Both the position numbers and the translations under genes were made by a program. Positions 1 through 6,277 of a DNA stretch of 10,166 nt are shown in pieces. Within the stretch, counting starts at the first letter, position 1. Each line of letters begins with the position of its first letter. The stretch is from an uncultured beta proteobacterium. GTDB lineage: Bacteria > Pseudomonadota > Gammaproteobacteria > Burkholderiales > Rhodocyclaceae. A model generated the notes under the pieces. The model did not search any database and was not told the DNA's origin. It saw only the letters and a program-made list of their open reading frames with translations. The stretch covers positions 1-10,166 of the forward strand of contig CAIYYE010000125.1 in the NCBI GenBank assembly GCA_903930395.1. Direction: 5' to 3'.

Positions 1-380
1 CCATTTTCAAAATCGTAATCGGCATTGCGCCCCTCGAAAGCGGCATAGCCCTCGGGATGGTTTGCCTTCGCCTCGTCATAGGTCAGGCCCTCGAATACAC
101 CGTAACGACGCTCGCGCATCTCGGGCACGGCAGTCGGCACCAGCCCGAGTTCGGTGCCTATCGATTGCGCCGTCGTCCAGGCCCGCTTGAGATCGCTGCT
201 GTAGAGCGCGACAATTCCGGCCGGCTTGAGCCAGCGTCCGGCGGCAACGGCCTGGCGGCGCCCGGTTTCATTGAGGCCGATGTCGATCTGCCCCTGGATA
301 CGTCGTTCGGCGTTCCATTCGGTTTCGCCATGGCGCACCAGGCAAATTTGCGTTGTCCGGGTTATAGGGATTTCCACCAT
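1..380 (-). CDS. Histidine phosphatase family protein (phosphoglycerate mutase-like), partial
   Basis: The minus strand encodes the first 126 residues of a histidine phosphatase; the C-terminal part lies beyond the window edge. The phosphohistidine motif LVRHGETEWN is at residues 14-23, with catalytic His17 after Arg16. The second conserved arginine is in SSDLKRAWTTA (Arg66), and MRERRYG at 88-94 carries the expected acid/base glutamate (Glu90). The ATG at 380 is preceded by GAGAGG at 387-392, six bases upstream, which supports this start. Family members include cofactor-independent-looking GpmB-type phosphatases, alpha-ribazole phosphatase (CobC) and broad sugar phosphatases. The visible part cannot separate these, so I give no gene symbol. 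The gene is divergent from dctQ across a 102-base gap and has no evident functional link with the transporter. Confidence 0.93.
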   Translation of the reverse strand, partial: MVEIPITRTTQICLVRHGETEWNAERRIQGQIDIGLNETGRRQAVAAGRWLKPAGIVALYSSDLKRAWTTAQSIGTELGLVPTAVPEMRERRYGVFEGLTYDEAKANHPEGYAAFEGRNADYDFEN

Positions 381-482
381 TCTCAGCCTCTCGCCTTAAC
401 TGTAAATTTGGGCCACTGAAATCATTCACTTACCCCGGCCACTTCAGAAGTCGGGAATTCTATCAACCGAGGAGGAAAATTC

Positions 483-1076
483 GTGACCCTTCTGCTTCAG
501 TTATCGCAGCTGATCGACAAGCTCAATGAGCGCATCGGCAAGGCTGCATTCTGGCTGGTGCTGGTGATGACCATCATCTGCTCCCTGAACGCCAGCGTGC
601 GCTTCATTTTCAACTACAGTTCGAACGGCCTGCTGGAAATCCAGTGGTATCTGTTTGCCGCCGTTTTTCTGCTCTGCGCGCCCTATACGCTACAGAAAAA
701 CGAGCATGTCCGCATCGACGTCGTTGCCGGCAAGCTTTCAGCGCGAGGACAGGCCTGGATCGACATTCTCGGCACCATTTTCTTCCTGCTGCCCATGGTC
801 ATCATGGTGCTCTGGCTGTCGTTGCCGCTGGTTGCCGACTCGTATCACATCAATGAAATGTCGGCCAACGCCGGCGGCCTGCTCCGCTGGCCGGTCAAGG
901 TGATCCTGCCGATCTCCTTCACTTTGCTCGCCCTGCAGGGGATTTCCGAGCTGATCAAGCGCATCGCCTTCCTCGGCGGCCGGATCGACGATCCGAGCAA
1001 GAAAGACAAGGGCCCGACGCCCGAAGAAGAACTGGCCGCCGCCATTGCCGCCGCCAAAGCCAAGGAGGCTCAATAA
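483..1076 (+). CDS. dctQ: TRAP transporter small permease subunit, DctQ family
   Basis: This 197-residue inner-membrane protein is the small membrane subunit of a tripartite ATP-independent periplasmic transporter. Four hydrophobic segments are visible at about 21-43, 51-70, 92-115 and 137-160. The family signature is clear: an E-x-Q-W-Y motif entering the second segment (about 52-56), then QKNEHVRIDV at 71-80. The GTG start at 483 is chosen because an excellent Shine-Dalgarno, GAGGAGG at 469-475, lies seven bases upstream. The protein ends in a charged, alanine-rich tail (about 168-197) that should face the cytoplasm. Its stop overlaps the dctM start by one base (TAATG), so the two are translationally coupled. 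The matching binding protein is probably dctP at 5084-6172. Substrate is inferred from that protein, not from DctQ. Confidence 0.95.
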   Translation: MTLLLQLSQLIDKLNERIGKAAFWLVLVMTIICSLNASVRFIFNYSSNGLLEIQWYLFAAVFLLCAPYTLQKNEHVRIDVVAGKLSARGQAWIDILGTIFFLLPMVIMVLWLSLPLVADSYHINEMSANAGGLLRWPVKVILPISFTLLALQGISELIKRIAFLGGRIDDPSKKDKGPTPEEELAAAIAAAKAKEAQ

Positions 1077-2569
1077 TGGAATGGATGATTGCCAACATGG
1101 CGCCGCTGATGTTCGGCGCCCTCGTCGTCTTCCTGCTCTGCGGCTATCCGGTGGCGTTCTCGCTGGCGGCCAACGGCATCGTCTTCGGCCTCATCGGCAT
1201 GGAACTCGGCCTGCTCACGCCGGCCATCTTCCAGGCCCTGCCCGAGCGCATCTTCGGCATCATGGCCAACGACACGCTGCTCGCCATTCCCTTCTTCACC
1301 TTTATGGGTCTGATTCTTGAACGCTCCGGCATGGCCGAGGATCTCCTCGACACCATCGGCCAGCTCTTCGGCCCGATGCGCGGTGGCCTGGCCTATGCCG
1401 TCATCTTCGTCGGCGCCCTGCTCGCCGCGACGACTGGCGTGGTTGCTGCCTCGGTCATTTCGATGGGTCTGATCTCACTGCCCATCATGCTCCGCTACGG
1501 CTACGACAAGCGTCTTGCGTCCGGCGTCATCGCCGCCTCAGGGACGCTGGCCCAGATCATCCCGCCGTCCCTGGTGCTCATCATCATGGCCGACCAGTTG
1601 GGCAAATCGGTCGGCGACATGTACGAAGGCGCTTTCATACCCGGCCTGATCCTGACCAGTCTGTATGTGGGCTATGTTTTTGTCCTGTCCATCATCAAGC
1701 CGAACGCCTGTCCTGCCCTGCCGCCGGAAGCCCGCAGCCTGCGTGGTTTCAAGCTGCTCTTCCGCGTCCTGACGACGCTGGTGCCACCGCTGGTCCTCAT
1801 CTTCCTGGTCCTCGGCACCATCTTCCTCGGCATTGCGACACCGACCGAAGGTGGCGCCATGGGCGCGGCGGGTGCGCTGATCCTGGCCATCGCCCGCAAG
1901 CGCCTCGACTTCAAGCTGCTCAAACAGGCCATGGAAACGACCGGAAAGCTTTCTTCCTTCGTCGTCTTCATCCTTGTCGGCTCGACGGTATTCGGCCTGA
2001 TCTTCCGGGCGGTCAACGGTGACCTGTGGGTCGAGCATCTGCTGCTCGGCCTGCCCGGCGGACAGGTCGGCTTCCTCATCGTGGTCAACCTGCTGGTTTT
2101 CCTGCTCGCCTTCTTCCTCGACTTCTTCGAACTGTCCTTCATCATCGTGCCGCTGCTCGCCCCCGTGGCCGACAAGCTGGGCATCGACCTCGTCTGGTTC
2201 GGCGTACTGCTCGCGGTGAACATGCAGACCTCGTTCATGCACCCGCCCTTTGGCTTCGCACTGTTCTACCTGCGCTCGGTGGCGCCATCGTCAATCAAGA
2301 CGACGGACATCTACTGGGGTGCCATTCCCTTCGTCTGCATCCAGATCATCATGGTCGCGCTGATCATCATCTTCCCGAACATCGTCAGCTACGGTGACGA
2401 GGCGCAAAAGGAGCAGCAACGCCTGGAGAAAGAAGGCAAAGCGCCGGCCGCCATCGATCTCGATACGCTCATGAAACAGAGCGAAGAGGAGCCTGACGTC
2501 AAGAAAGCAGGCAACGAAGATGCGGATGCCGCCGCCCTGCTCAAGAATCTGCAGAGCGACAGCAAGTAA
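1076..2569 (+). CDS. dctM: TRAP transporter large permease subunit, DctM family
   Basis: This is the large membrane subunit, which forms the sodium-driven substrate path of a TRAP transporter. The 497-residue protein is almost entirely hydrophobic up to about residue 438. Family landmarks include GYPVAFSL (23-30), PFFTFMGLILERSGMAEDLL (72-91), GVVAASVISMGLISLPIML (121-139), SGTLAQIIPPSL (155-166) and TPTEGGAMGA (255-264). The segment FFLDFFELSFIIVPL (346-360), followed by MQTSFMHPPFGFALFYLRSVAP (383-404), points to the subgroup often labelled mannitol/chloroaromatic-type; that label does not establish a substrate. Typical DctM proteins have roughly 425-460 residues. The extra length here is a highly charged tail at about 440-497. 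The start has AAGGAGG at 1062-1068, seven bases upstream, inside the end of dctQ. Confidence 0.96.
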   Translation: MEWMIANMAPLMFGALVVFLLCGYPVAFSLAANGIVFGLIGMELGLLTPAIFQALPERIFGIMANDTLLAIPFFTFMGLILERSGMAEDLLDTIGQLFGPMRGGLAYAVIFVGALLAATTGVVAASVISMGLISLPIMLRYGYDKRLASGVIAASGTLAQIIPPSLVLIIMADQLGKSVGDMYEGAFIPGLILTSLYVGYVFVLSIIKPNACPALPPEARSLRGFKLLFRVLTTLVPPLVLIFLVLGTIFLGIATPTEGGAMGAAGALILAIARKRLDFKLLKQAMETTGKLSSFVVFILVGSTVFGLIFRAVNGDLWVEHLLLGLPGGQVGFLIVVNLLVFLLAFFLDFFELSFIIVPLLAPVADKLGIDLVWFGVLLAVNMQTSFMHPPFGFALFYLRSVAPSSIKTTDIYWGAIPFVCIQIIMVALIIIFPNIVSYGDEAQKEQQRLEKEGKAPAAIDLDTLMKQSEEEPDVKKAGNEDADAAALLKNLQSDSK

Positions 2570-2589
2570 TCAGCGCTTTCATACAACGG

Positions 2590-2618
2590 GGCGGGGTCTA
2601 CGGACCCCGCCTTTTTTT
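2590..2618 (+). terminator. Rho-independent terminator of the dctQM operon
   Basis: A perfect 9-bp stem (GGCGGGGTC / GACCCCGCC) with a TACG loop is followed directly by seven T residues. It begins 20 bases after the dctM stop. No T-run follows the hairpin on the minus strand, so it should act for dctQM only and not as a classic terminator for the convergent lysR gene. Confidence 0.95.
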
Positions 2619-2628
2619 CGTCTGGCGC

Positions 2629-3552
2629 TCAGGGGATGAAAGGCAGTACGAGTTCGCTGGTGTCGCCCGCATTGCCGGTCAGAAGGCGACATTCGGCCAT
2701 GAACAAGCGGGTCGCCGTGCCGAGATGCCGCTGGCGCTGACGAACGAACTGGAAGCGGCGACCCAGCGCCAGCTCCGGTGTCTTTATTTCAACCAGACTG
2801 CCGCGCCGCAACGCTTCTCGCAGGGAGAGGCGGGACAGGCAGCCAAGCCCGAAGCCGGACTCGACAGCGCGCTTGATGGCCTCGGTATGCTCCAGTTGCA
2901 GGGAGACCTCGGCATCGACACCAATAGTACGCATCGCCCGGTCGAACAGGGCGCGTGTCCCCGAGCCAGGTTCGCGAACGATCCATTTTTGCACGGCCAG
3001 CACGGCCGAGCGTGCCGCCCCCGCCTTGGCCAAGGGATGCGACGGGGCGCAAAAAACCACCAGTTCGTCATCAATCCAGGGTTCGAAAATCAAGTCGGCA
3101 TCACTGGCCTCGCCCTCGATCAGCCCGATATCGAGCTCGAAACGGCGCAGACGCTCGATCACCTGTTGCGTGTTACAAACACTGAGATCGACCCGGCTGC
3201 CGGGATTCTTTTGCAGGTAATCGACGACGACCAGCGTCGCCAGATAGTTGCCGATGGTCAGTGTAGCCCCCACGGCGACGGGCGCCAGCCGGCCACCCGC
3301 GAGGTAACTCTCGACCTCATGGGCGCGGGCCAGCATGTCTTCGGCCTGTGGCAGCAAGCCGCGACCGCTGCCATTGAGGCGTAGCGACTTGCCTATCCGG
3401 TCGAACAGCGGGCAATCGAAATGCCGCTCCAGTTCGAGCAGCGCCGTACTAGCCGCCGATTGCGACATATTCAGCTGCGTCGCTGCCCGCGAAACATTTT
3501 CAAGGCGGGCGATGGCAGCAAAAACTTCGATCTGACGCAGCGTGATTTTCAT
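2629..3552 (-). CDS. LysR-type transcriptional regulator, FinR-like
   Basis: A full-length LysR regulator of 307 residues. The N-terminal winged helix-turn-helix spans about residues 1-61 (LRQIEVFAAIARLENVSRAA, then MSQSAASTALLELER), followed by a linker helix. The periplasmic-binding-protein-like effector domain covers about 92-295; REPGSGTR at 193-200 is a commonly conserved effector-domain motif. It is transcribed divergently from fpr with a 97-base gap. This arrangement and the sequence resemble Pseudomonas FinR, a LysR protein required for fpr induction under oxidative stress. I infer that it controls fpr and probably itself, but orthology is not proven and a role in controlling the flanking TRAP genes cannot be excluded. 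No clear Shine-Dalgarno precedes the ATG at 3552, and a TATAAT at 3566-3571 (minus) lies very close, so the leader may be very short. Activating signal unknown. Confidence 0.93.
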   Translation of the reverse strand: MKITLRQIEVFAAIARLENVSRAATQLNMSQSAASTALLELERHFDCPLFDRIGKSLRLNGSGRGLLPQAEDMLARAHEVESYLAGGRLAPVAVGATLTIGNYLATLVVVDYLQKNPGSRVDLSVCNTQQVIERLRRFELDIGLIEGEASDADLIFEPWIDDELVVFCAPSHPLAKAGAARSAVLAVQKWIVREPGSGTRALFDRAMRTIGVDAEVSLQLEHTEAIKRAVESGFGLGCLSRLSLREALRRGSLVEIKTPELALGRRFQFVRQRQRHLGTATRLFMAECRLLTGNAGDTSELVLPFIP

Positions 3553-3630
3553 ATCTGCATTTTAGATTATAGATATACAAATTACCCGTTTTTATCAATA
3601 AACGATGCCGCCTAAGATGCGTCATATCTT
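3551..3630. promoter_or_regulatory. Divergent lysR-fpr control region with AGAT/ATCT dyads (candidate LysR operators)
   Basis: The gap between lysR and fpr is strikingly AT-rich for this window. It contains two dyads with the same 7-base spacing: ATCT-N7-AGAT at 3553-3567 and AAGAT-N7-ATCTT at 3614-3630. The first also satisfies the T-N11-A rule of LysR boxes (T3554, A3566). ATATCT occurs at 3551-3556 and 3624-3629, and inverted (AGATAT) at 3571-3576. A TATAAT on the minus strand at 3566-3571 could be the lysR -10. TATCTT (3625-3630) or TTATAG (3631-3636) could serve as a -10 for fpr; neither has a good -35, as expected for an activator-dependent promoter. Operator function is inference. Confidence 0.45.
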
Positions 3631-3649
3631 TTATAGAGCGAGCACGAAC

Positions 3650-4429
3650 ATGAGCAACCTGGTCACTGAAACGGTCACTTCCGTCCATCACTGGAATGAC
3701 ACCCTCTTCACCTTCCGGACCACGCGCGACCCTGGCCTGCGCTTCACCAATGGCCAGTTCGTGATGATCGGACTGGAAGTCGACGGCCGGCCGCTAACCC
3801 GCGCCTACAGCATCGCCAGCGCCAACCACGAGGAATACCTGGAATTCTTCAGCATCAAGGTCGAGAACGGCCCGCTCACCTCGAGACTGCAACACCTCCA
3901 GCCCGGCGACCCTATCCTCGTCAGCAAGAAGCCCACCGGCACACTGGTCCTGCGCGACCTCAAGCCCGGCAAGCGCCTCTTCATGTTCGCCACCGGTACC
4001 GGCCTCGCACCCTTCATGAGCCTGATCCACGACCCCGAAACCTATGAGCGTTTCGAGAAGGTCATCCTCATCCACGGTGTGCGCTGGACCAATGAACTGG
4101 CCTACCACGACTACATCGAGCAGGATTTGAAGGAGCACGAGTACTTCGCCGACTGGGTCAAGGAGAAGCTGATCTACTACCCGACGGTAACGCGCGAATC
4201 CTTCCGTAACGAAGGCCGGCTGACCGACCTCATCGACTCCGGCAAACTCTTTGCGGACATCGGCCAGCCGCCGCTCGACCCGGCCACCGACCGCGCCATG
4301 ATCTGCGGCAGCCCGGCCATGCTCGACGATACTGCGGCCATGCTCAACGCCCGGGGCTTCAAGGTCGGTCACCACCATACCGGCGAACTGGGTGACTACG
4401 TGATCGAACGCGCCTTTGTCGAAAAATAG
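3650..4429 (+). CDS. fpr: Ferredoxin/flavodoxin-NADP+ reductase (Pseudomonas-type FPR)
   Basis: A 259-residue FAD enzyme that exchanges electrons between NADPH and ferredoxin or flavodoxin in the cytoplasm. The FAD-binding motif RAYS is at 51-54. The NADP-binding domain shows ATGTGLAPFMS (114-124) and CGSP (219-222), and the C-terminus is AFVEK, as in Pseudomonas/Azotobacter-type FPR rather than E. coli Fpr. An upstream in-frame ATG at 3605 would add 15 residues unlike the family. The ATG at 3650 gives MSNLVTETV, which matches the usual N-terminus and length (about 258), though its ribosome site is weak. Near the C-terminus, GHHHTGELG (240-248) is a divergent, histidine-rich version of the segment that usually reads like SPRMGEPG. 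In Pseudomonas, FPR feeds the bacterioferritin-associated ferredoxin and heme oxygenase and is induced by oxidative stress through FinR, which fits the divergent LysR gene and the following dps. Confidence 0.96.
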   Translation: MSNLVTETVTSVHHWNDTLFTFRTTRDPGLRFTNGQFVMIGLEVDGRPLTRAYSIASANHEEYLEFFSIKVENGPLTSRLQHLQPGDPILVSKKPTGTLVLRDLKPGKRLFMFATGTGLAPFMSLIHDPETYERFEKVILIHGVRWTNELAYHDYIEQDLKEHEYFADWVKEKLIYYPTVTRESFRNEGRLTDLIDSGKLFADIGQPPLDPATDRAMICGSPAMLDDTAAMLNARGFKVGHHHTGELGDYVIERAFVEK

Positions 4430-4550
4430 GCCGGGCTATCGCCCACATAGGCAATTTTGATTGGCCCGAGCGCGGCTGGGGGGCGCATCATTCCATCATC
4501 GCCAGTGCAGTTTTCTGGCCTCGACCACCGACAAGATGAAGGGAAAAATC

Positions 4551-5015
4551 ATGGATATCGGAATCACCAAGAAGGATCGCGAAAAAATTGCTGACGGCCT
4601 GTCCCATTTGCTCGCCGACTCATTCACCCTCTACCTGAAGACCCACAATTTCCACTGGAACGTCACCGGCCCGATGTTCAACACGCTGCACGTGATGTTC
4701 ATGGACCAATATACCGAACTGTGGAATGCCCTCGACCTCATCGCCGAACGCATCCGCGCCCTCGGCGTTCCGGCCCCCGGCACCTACGCCGAATTCGCCC
4801 GACTGACGGTGATCAAGGAAAGCGAAGGCAAGGTTTCAGCCGAGGACATGATCAAACAACTGGTCGCCGGCCAGGAAGCCGTCACCAAGACCGCCCGCGG
4901 CATCTTTGCCATCGTCGACAAGGCCGGCGACGAACCGACCGCCGACCTGCTCACCCAGCGCATGCAGATTCACGAAAAGAATGCCTGGATGCTGCGCAGC
5001 CTGCTGGAAAAATAA
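4551..5015 (+). CDS. dps: Dps-family mini-ferritin (DNA protection during starvation)
   Basis: A 154-residue Dps protein, expected to assemble as a 12-subunit shell that oxidises ferrous iron with hydrogen peroxide and stores it as ferric mineral. The inter-subunit ferroxidase residues are all recognisable: His35 in HNFHWNVTG, His47 in NTLH, and Asp62 and Glu66 in ALDLIAERIRALG. The N-terminus has several lysines and an arginine (KKDREK), which could contact DNA, though DNA binding is not certain from sequence. The reading frame is open back to 4461, but the ATG at 4551 is preferred: GAAGGG at 4538-4543 sits seven bases upstream and the protein then begins like other family members. The gene follows fpr by 121 bases with no convincing terminator between them, so it may be partly co-transcribed or have its own promoter; no clear promoter is seen. 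A bidirectional terminator follows. Confidence 0.95.
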   Translation: MDIGITKKDREKIADGLSHLLADSFTLYLKTHNFHWNVTGPMFNTLHVMFMDQYTELWNALDLIAERIRALGVPAPGTYAEFARLTVIKESEGKVSAEDMIKQLVAGQEAVTKTARGIFAIVDKAGDEPTADLLTQRMQIHEKNAWMLRSLLEK

Positions 5016-5033
5016 GCAGCTTGATGCGCCCAT

Positions 5034-5062
5034 AAAAAAACCCGCGAATTCGCGGGTTTTTT
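5034..5062. terminator. Bidirectional rho-independent terminator between dps and dctP
   Basis: Seven A residues, the stem CCCGCG / CGCGGG around an AATT loop, and six T residues form an almost perfectly symmetric element. It lies 18 bases after the dps stop and 21 bases beyond the dctP stop. It can therefore end transcription from both convergent genes. Confidence 0.95.
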
Positions 5063-5083
5063 GTCGTCGGATGCAAGAATCGA

Positions 5084-6172
5084 TTACTTGCCGGTCTGCA
5101 GGAATCCGTCCATCCGCCGTTCGGCCAGGCTGAACCAGGCCGACTGCGTACGCCGATACTTGTCGTACTCGGTGTAGATCTTCTTGAATTCCGGATTCTT
5201 GCCAGCCTCGTCGGCGTAAAGTTCGGTCGCTGCCTTGTGGGTGGCTTTCAGAATCTCGGAAGAGAATTCCTTGACCTTGACGCCAGCCTGCATGAGCTTG
5301 GCCAGTGCTGCCGGATTCTTGTGATCGTATTCGGCCATCATCGTCACGTTGGCTTCAAAGGCTGCCGCCTGGAAAGCTTCCTGATATTCCTTGGGCAACT
5401 TGGCCCATTCGGACTTGTTGACGAAGAAATGGATGACCGGACCCGGTTCCCACCAACCCGGGTAATAGTAGTTCTTGGCGACCTTGTAGAAGCCCAGCTT
5501 TTCATCGTCGTACGGACCAACCCACTCGGCAGCGTCGATGGTGCCTTTTTCCAGGGCCGGGTAGATGTCGCCACCGGCGATCTGTTGCGGCACCACACCG
5601 AGGGCCGAGAAGACGGTGCCACCGAGACCGGCGATGCGCATCTTGATGCCCTTGAGGTCGGCGACCGTATTCACTTCCTTGCGCCACCAGCCGCCCATTT
5701 GCGTGCCGGTGTTACCGCCGGCGAAGGACAGCACGTTGTAGTTGGAATAGAAGTCGTCGAGGAGCTTCTGGCCGCCACCGTAGTAGATCCAGGCGTTCAT
5801 CTGGCGAGCCGTCATGCCGAACGGCACCGAGGTACCGAAGCCGAAGGTCTTGTCCTTGCCGACGTAGTAGTAGGAACAGGTGTGACAGACTTCAACGGTG
5901 CCCTGCTGAACGGCATCCAGCGCCTGCAGGCCGGGAACGATTTCGCCGCCGGCAAAGACACGGATATCGAACTTGCCATTGGTCATGGCGCGAACCCGGT
6001 TGGCCAGCACTTCTGCGCCGCCGTAAATGGTATCCAGGCTCTTCGGGAAGCTTGAGGTCAGGCGCCACTTGATATTGGGCAGGGCCTGGGCGACGGCGGG
6101 TGCGGCGAGGGTGGTGGCCGCGCCGGCGACAGCACCGACAGAAGCCTTCTTCAGAAAATCACGACGTTGCAT
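5084..6172 (-). CDS. dctP: TRAP transporter substrate-binding protein, DctP family (TakP-like, alpha-keto acid/lactate type)
   Basis: A 362-residue periplasmic binding protein that should capture an organic acid and deliver it to DctQM. The N-terminus MQRRDFLKKA is a twin-arginine export signal, followed by a hydrophobic stretch and an APAVAQA cleavage region (about 24-30). Mature-domain motifs include GGNTGTQMGGWWRKE (152-166), MRIAGLGG (178-185), whose Arg179 is the probable carboxylate-binding arginine of TRAP binding proteins, and AEWVGPYDDEKLG (215-227). These resemble Rhodobacter TakP and relatives that bind pyruvate, other 2-oxo acids or lactate; the exact ligand is inference. It carries an unusual CHTC at 96-99. 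The start has a strong GGAGGAG (6180-6186, minus) a few bases upstream. A TAGAAT at 6221-6226 (minus) could be its -10, without a good -35. It is transcribed apart from dctQM, towards dps. Confidence 0.95.
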   Translation of the reverse strand: MQRRDFLKKASVGAVAGAATTLAAPAVAQALPNIKWRLTSSFPKSLDTIYGGAEVLANRVRAMTNGKFDIRVFAGGEIVPGLQALDAVQQGTVEVCHTCSYYYVGKDKTFGFGTSVPFGMTARQMNAWIYYGGGQKLLDDFYSNYNVLSFAGGNTGTQMGGWWRKEVNTVADLKGIKMRIAGLGGTVFSALGVVPQQIAGGDIYPALEKGTIDAAEWVGPYDDEKLGFYKVAKNYYYPGWWEPGPVIHFFVNKSEWAKLPKEYQEAFQAAAFEANVTMMAEYDHKNPAALAKLMQAGVKVKEFSSEILKATHKAATELYADEAGKNPEFKKIYTEYDKYRRTQSAWFSLAERRMDGFLQTGK

Positions 6173-6277
6173 ATTTGTCTCCTCCAGAATTAGTTGGGCA
6201 CGTCAGAATCATGCCGTTCCATTCTAGCCAAAACCGCCGCCGTGGCGAGTTGCGGAAAACCCTTATAAGGCGTTTGT

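Noticed and set aside
57..419. Plus-strand open frame of 120 codons at the left edge
   Set aside because: It is antisense to the histidine phosphatase, whose minus-strand frame carries intact catalytic motifs; the plus-strand product has no recognisable domain.
1538..2242. Minus-strand open frames of 234 and 188 codons inside dctM
   Set aside because: They are shadows of a high-GC hydrophobic gene. The products are unnaturally rich in Glu/Gln/Asp or Arg/Ser, as expected from antisense reading, and have no ribosome site of note.
4433..4444. Possible terminator hairpin GGGC-TATC-GCCC just after fpr
   Set aside because: The stem is only 4 bp and no T-run follows, so it is unlikely to end transcription.
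4461..4550. N-terminal extension of Dps from an upstream start at 4461
   Set aside because: The added 30 residues resemble no Dps tail, and the ATG at 4551 has a well-placed ribosome site.
5237..6055. Plus-strand open frame of 272 codons antisense to dctP
   Set aside because: dctP has a signal peptide and continuous family motifs in the other strand; the antisense product looks like no family and is explained by codon bias.
6261..6270. 10-bp palindrome CCTTATAAGG between pmbA and dctP
   Set aside because: It is a short single copy with no matching site elsewhere in the window and no correctly spaced promoter element, so I cannot support a function.
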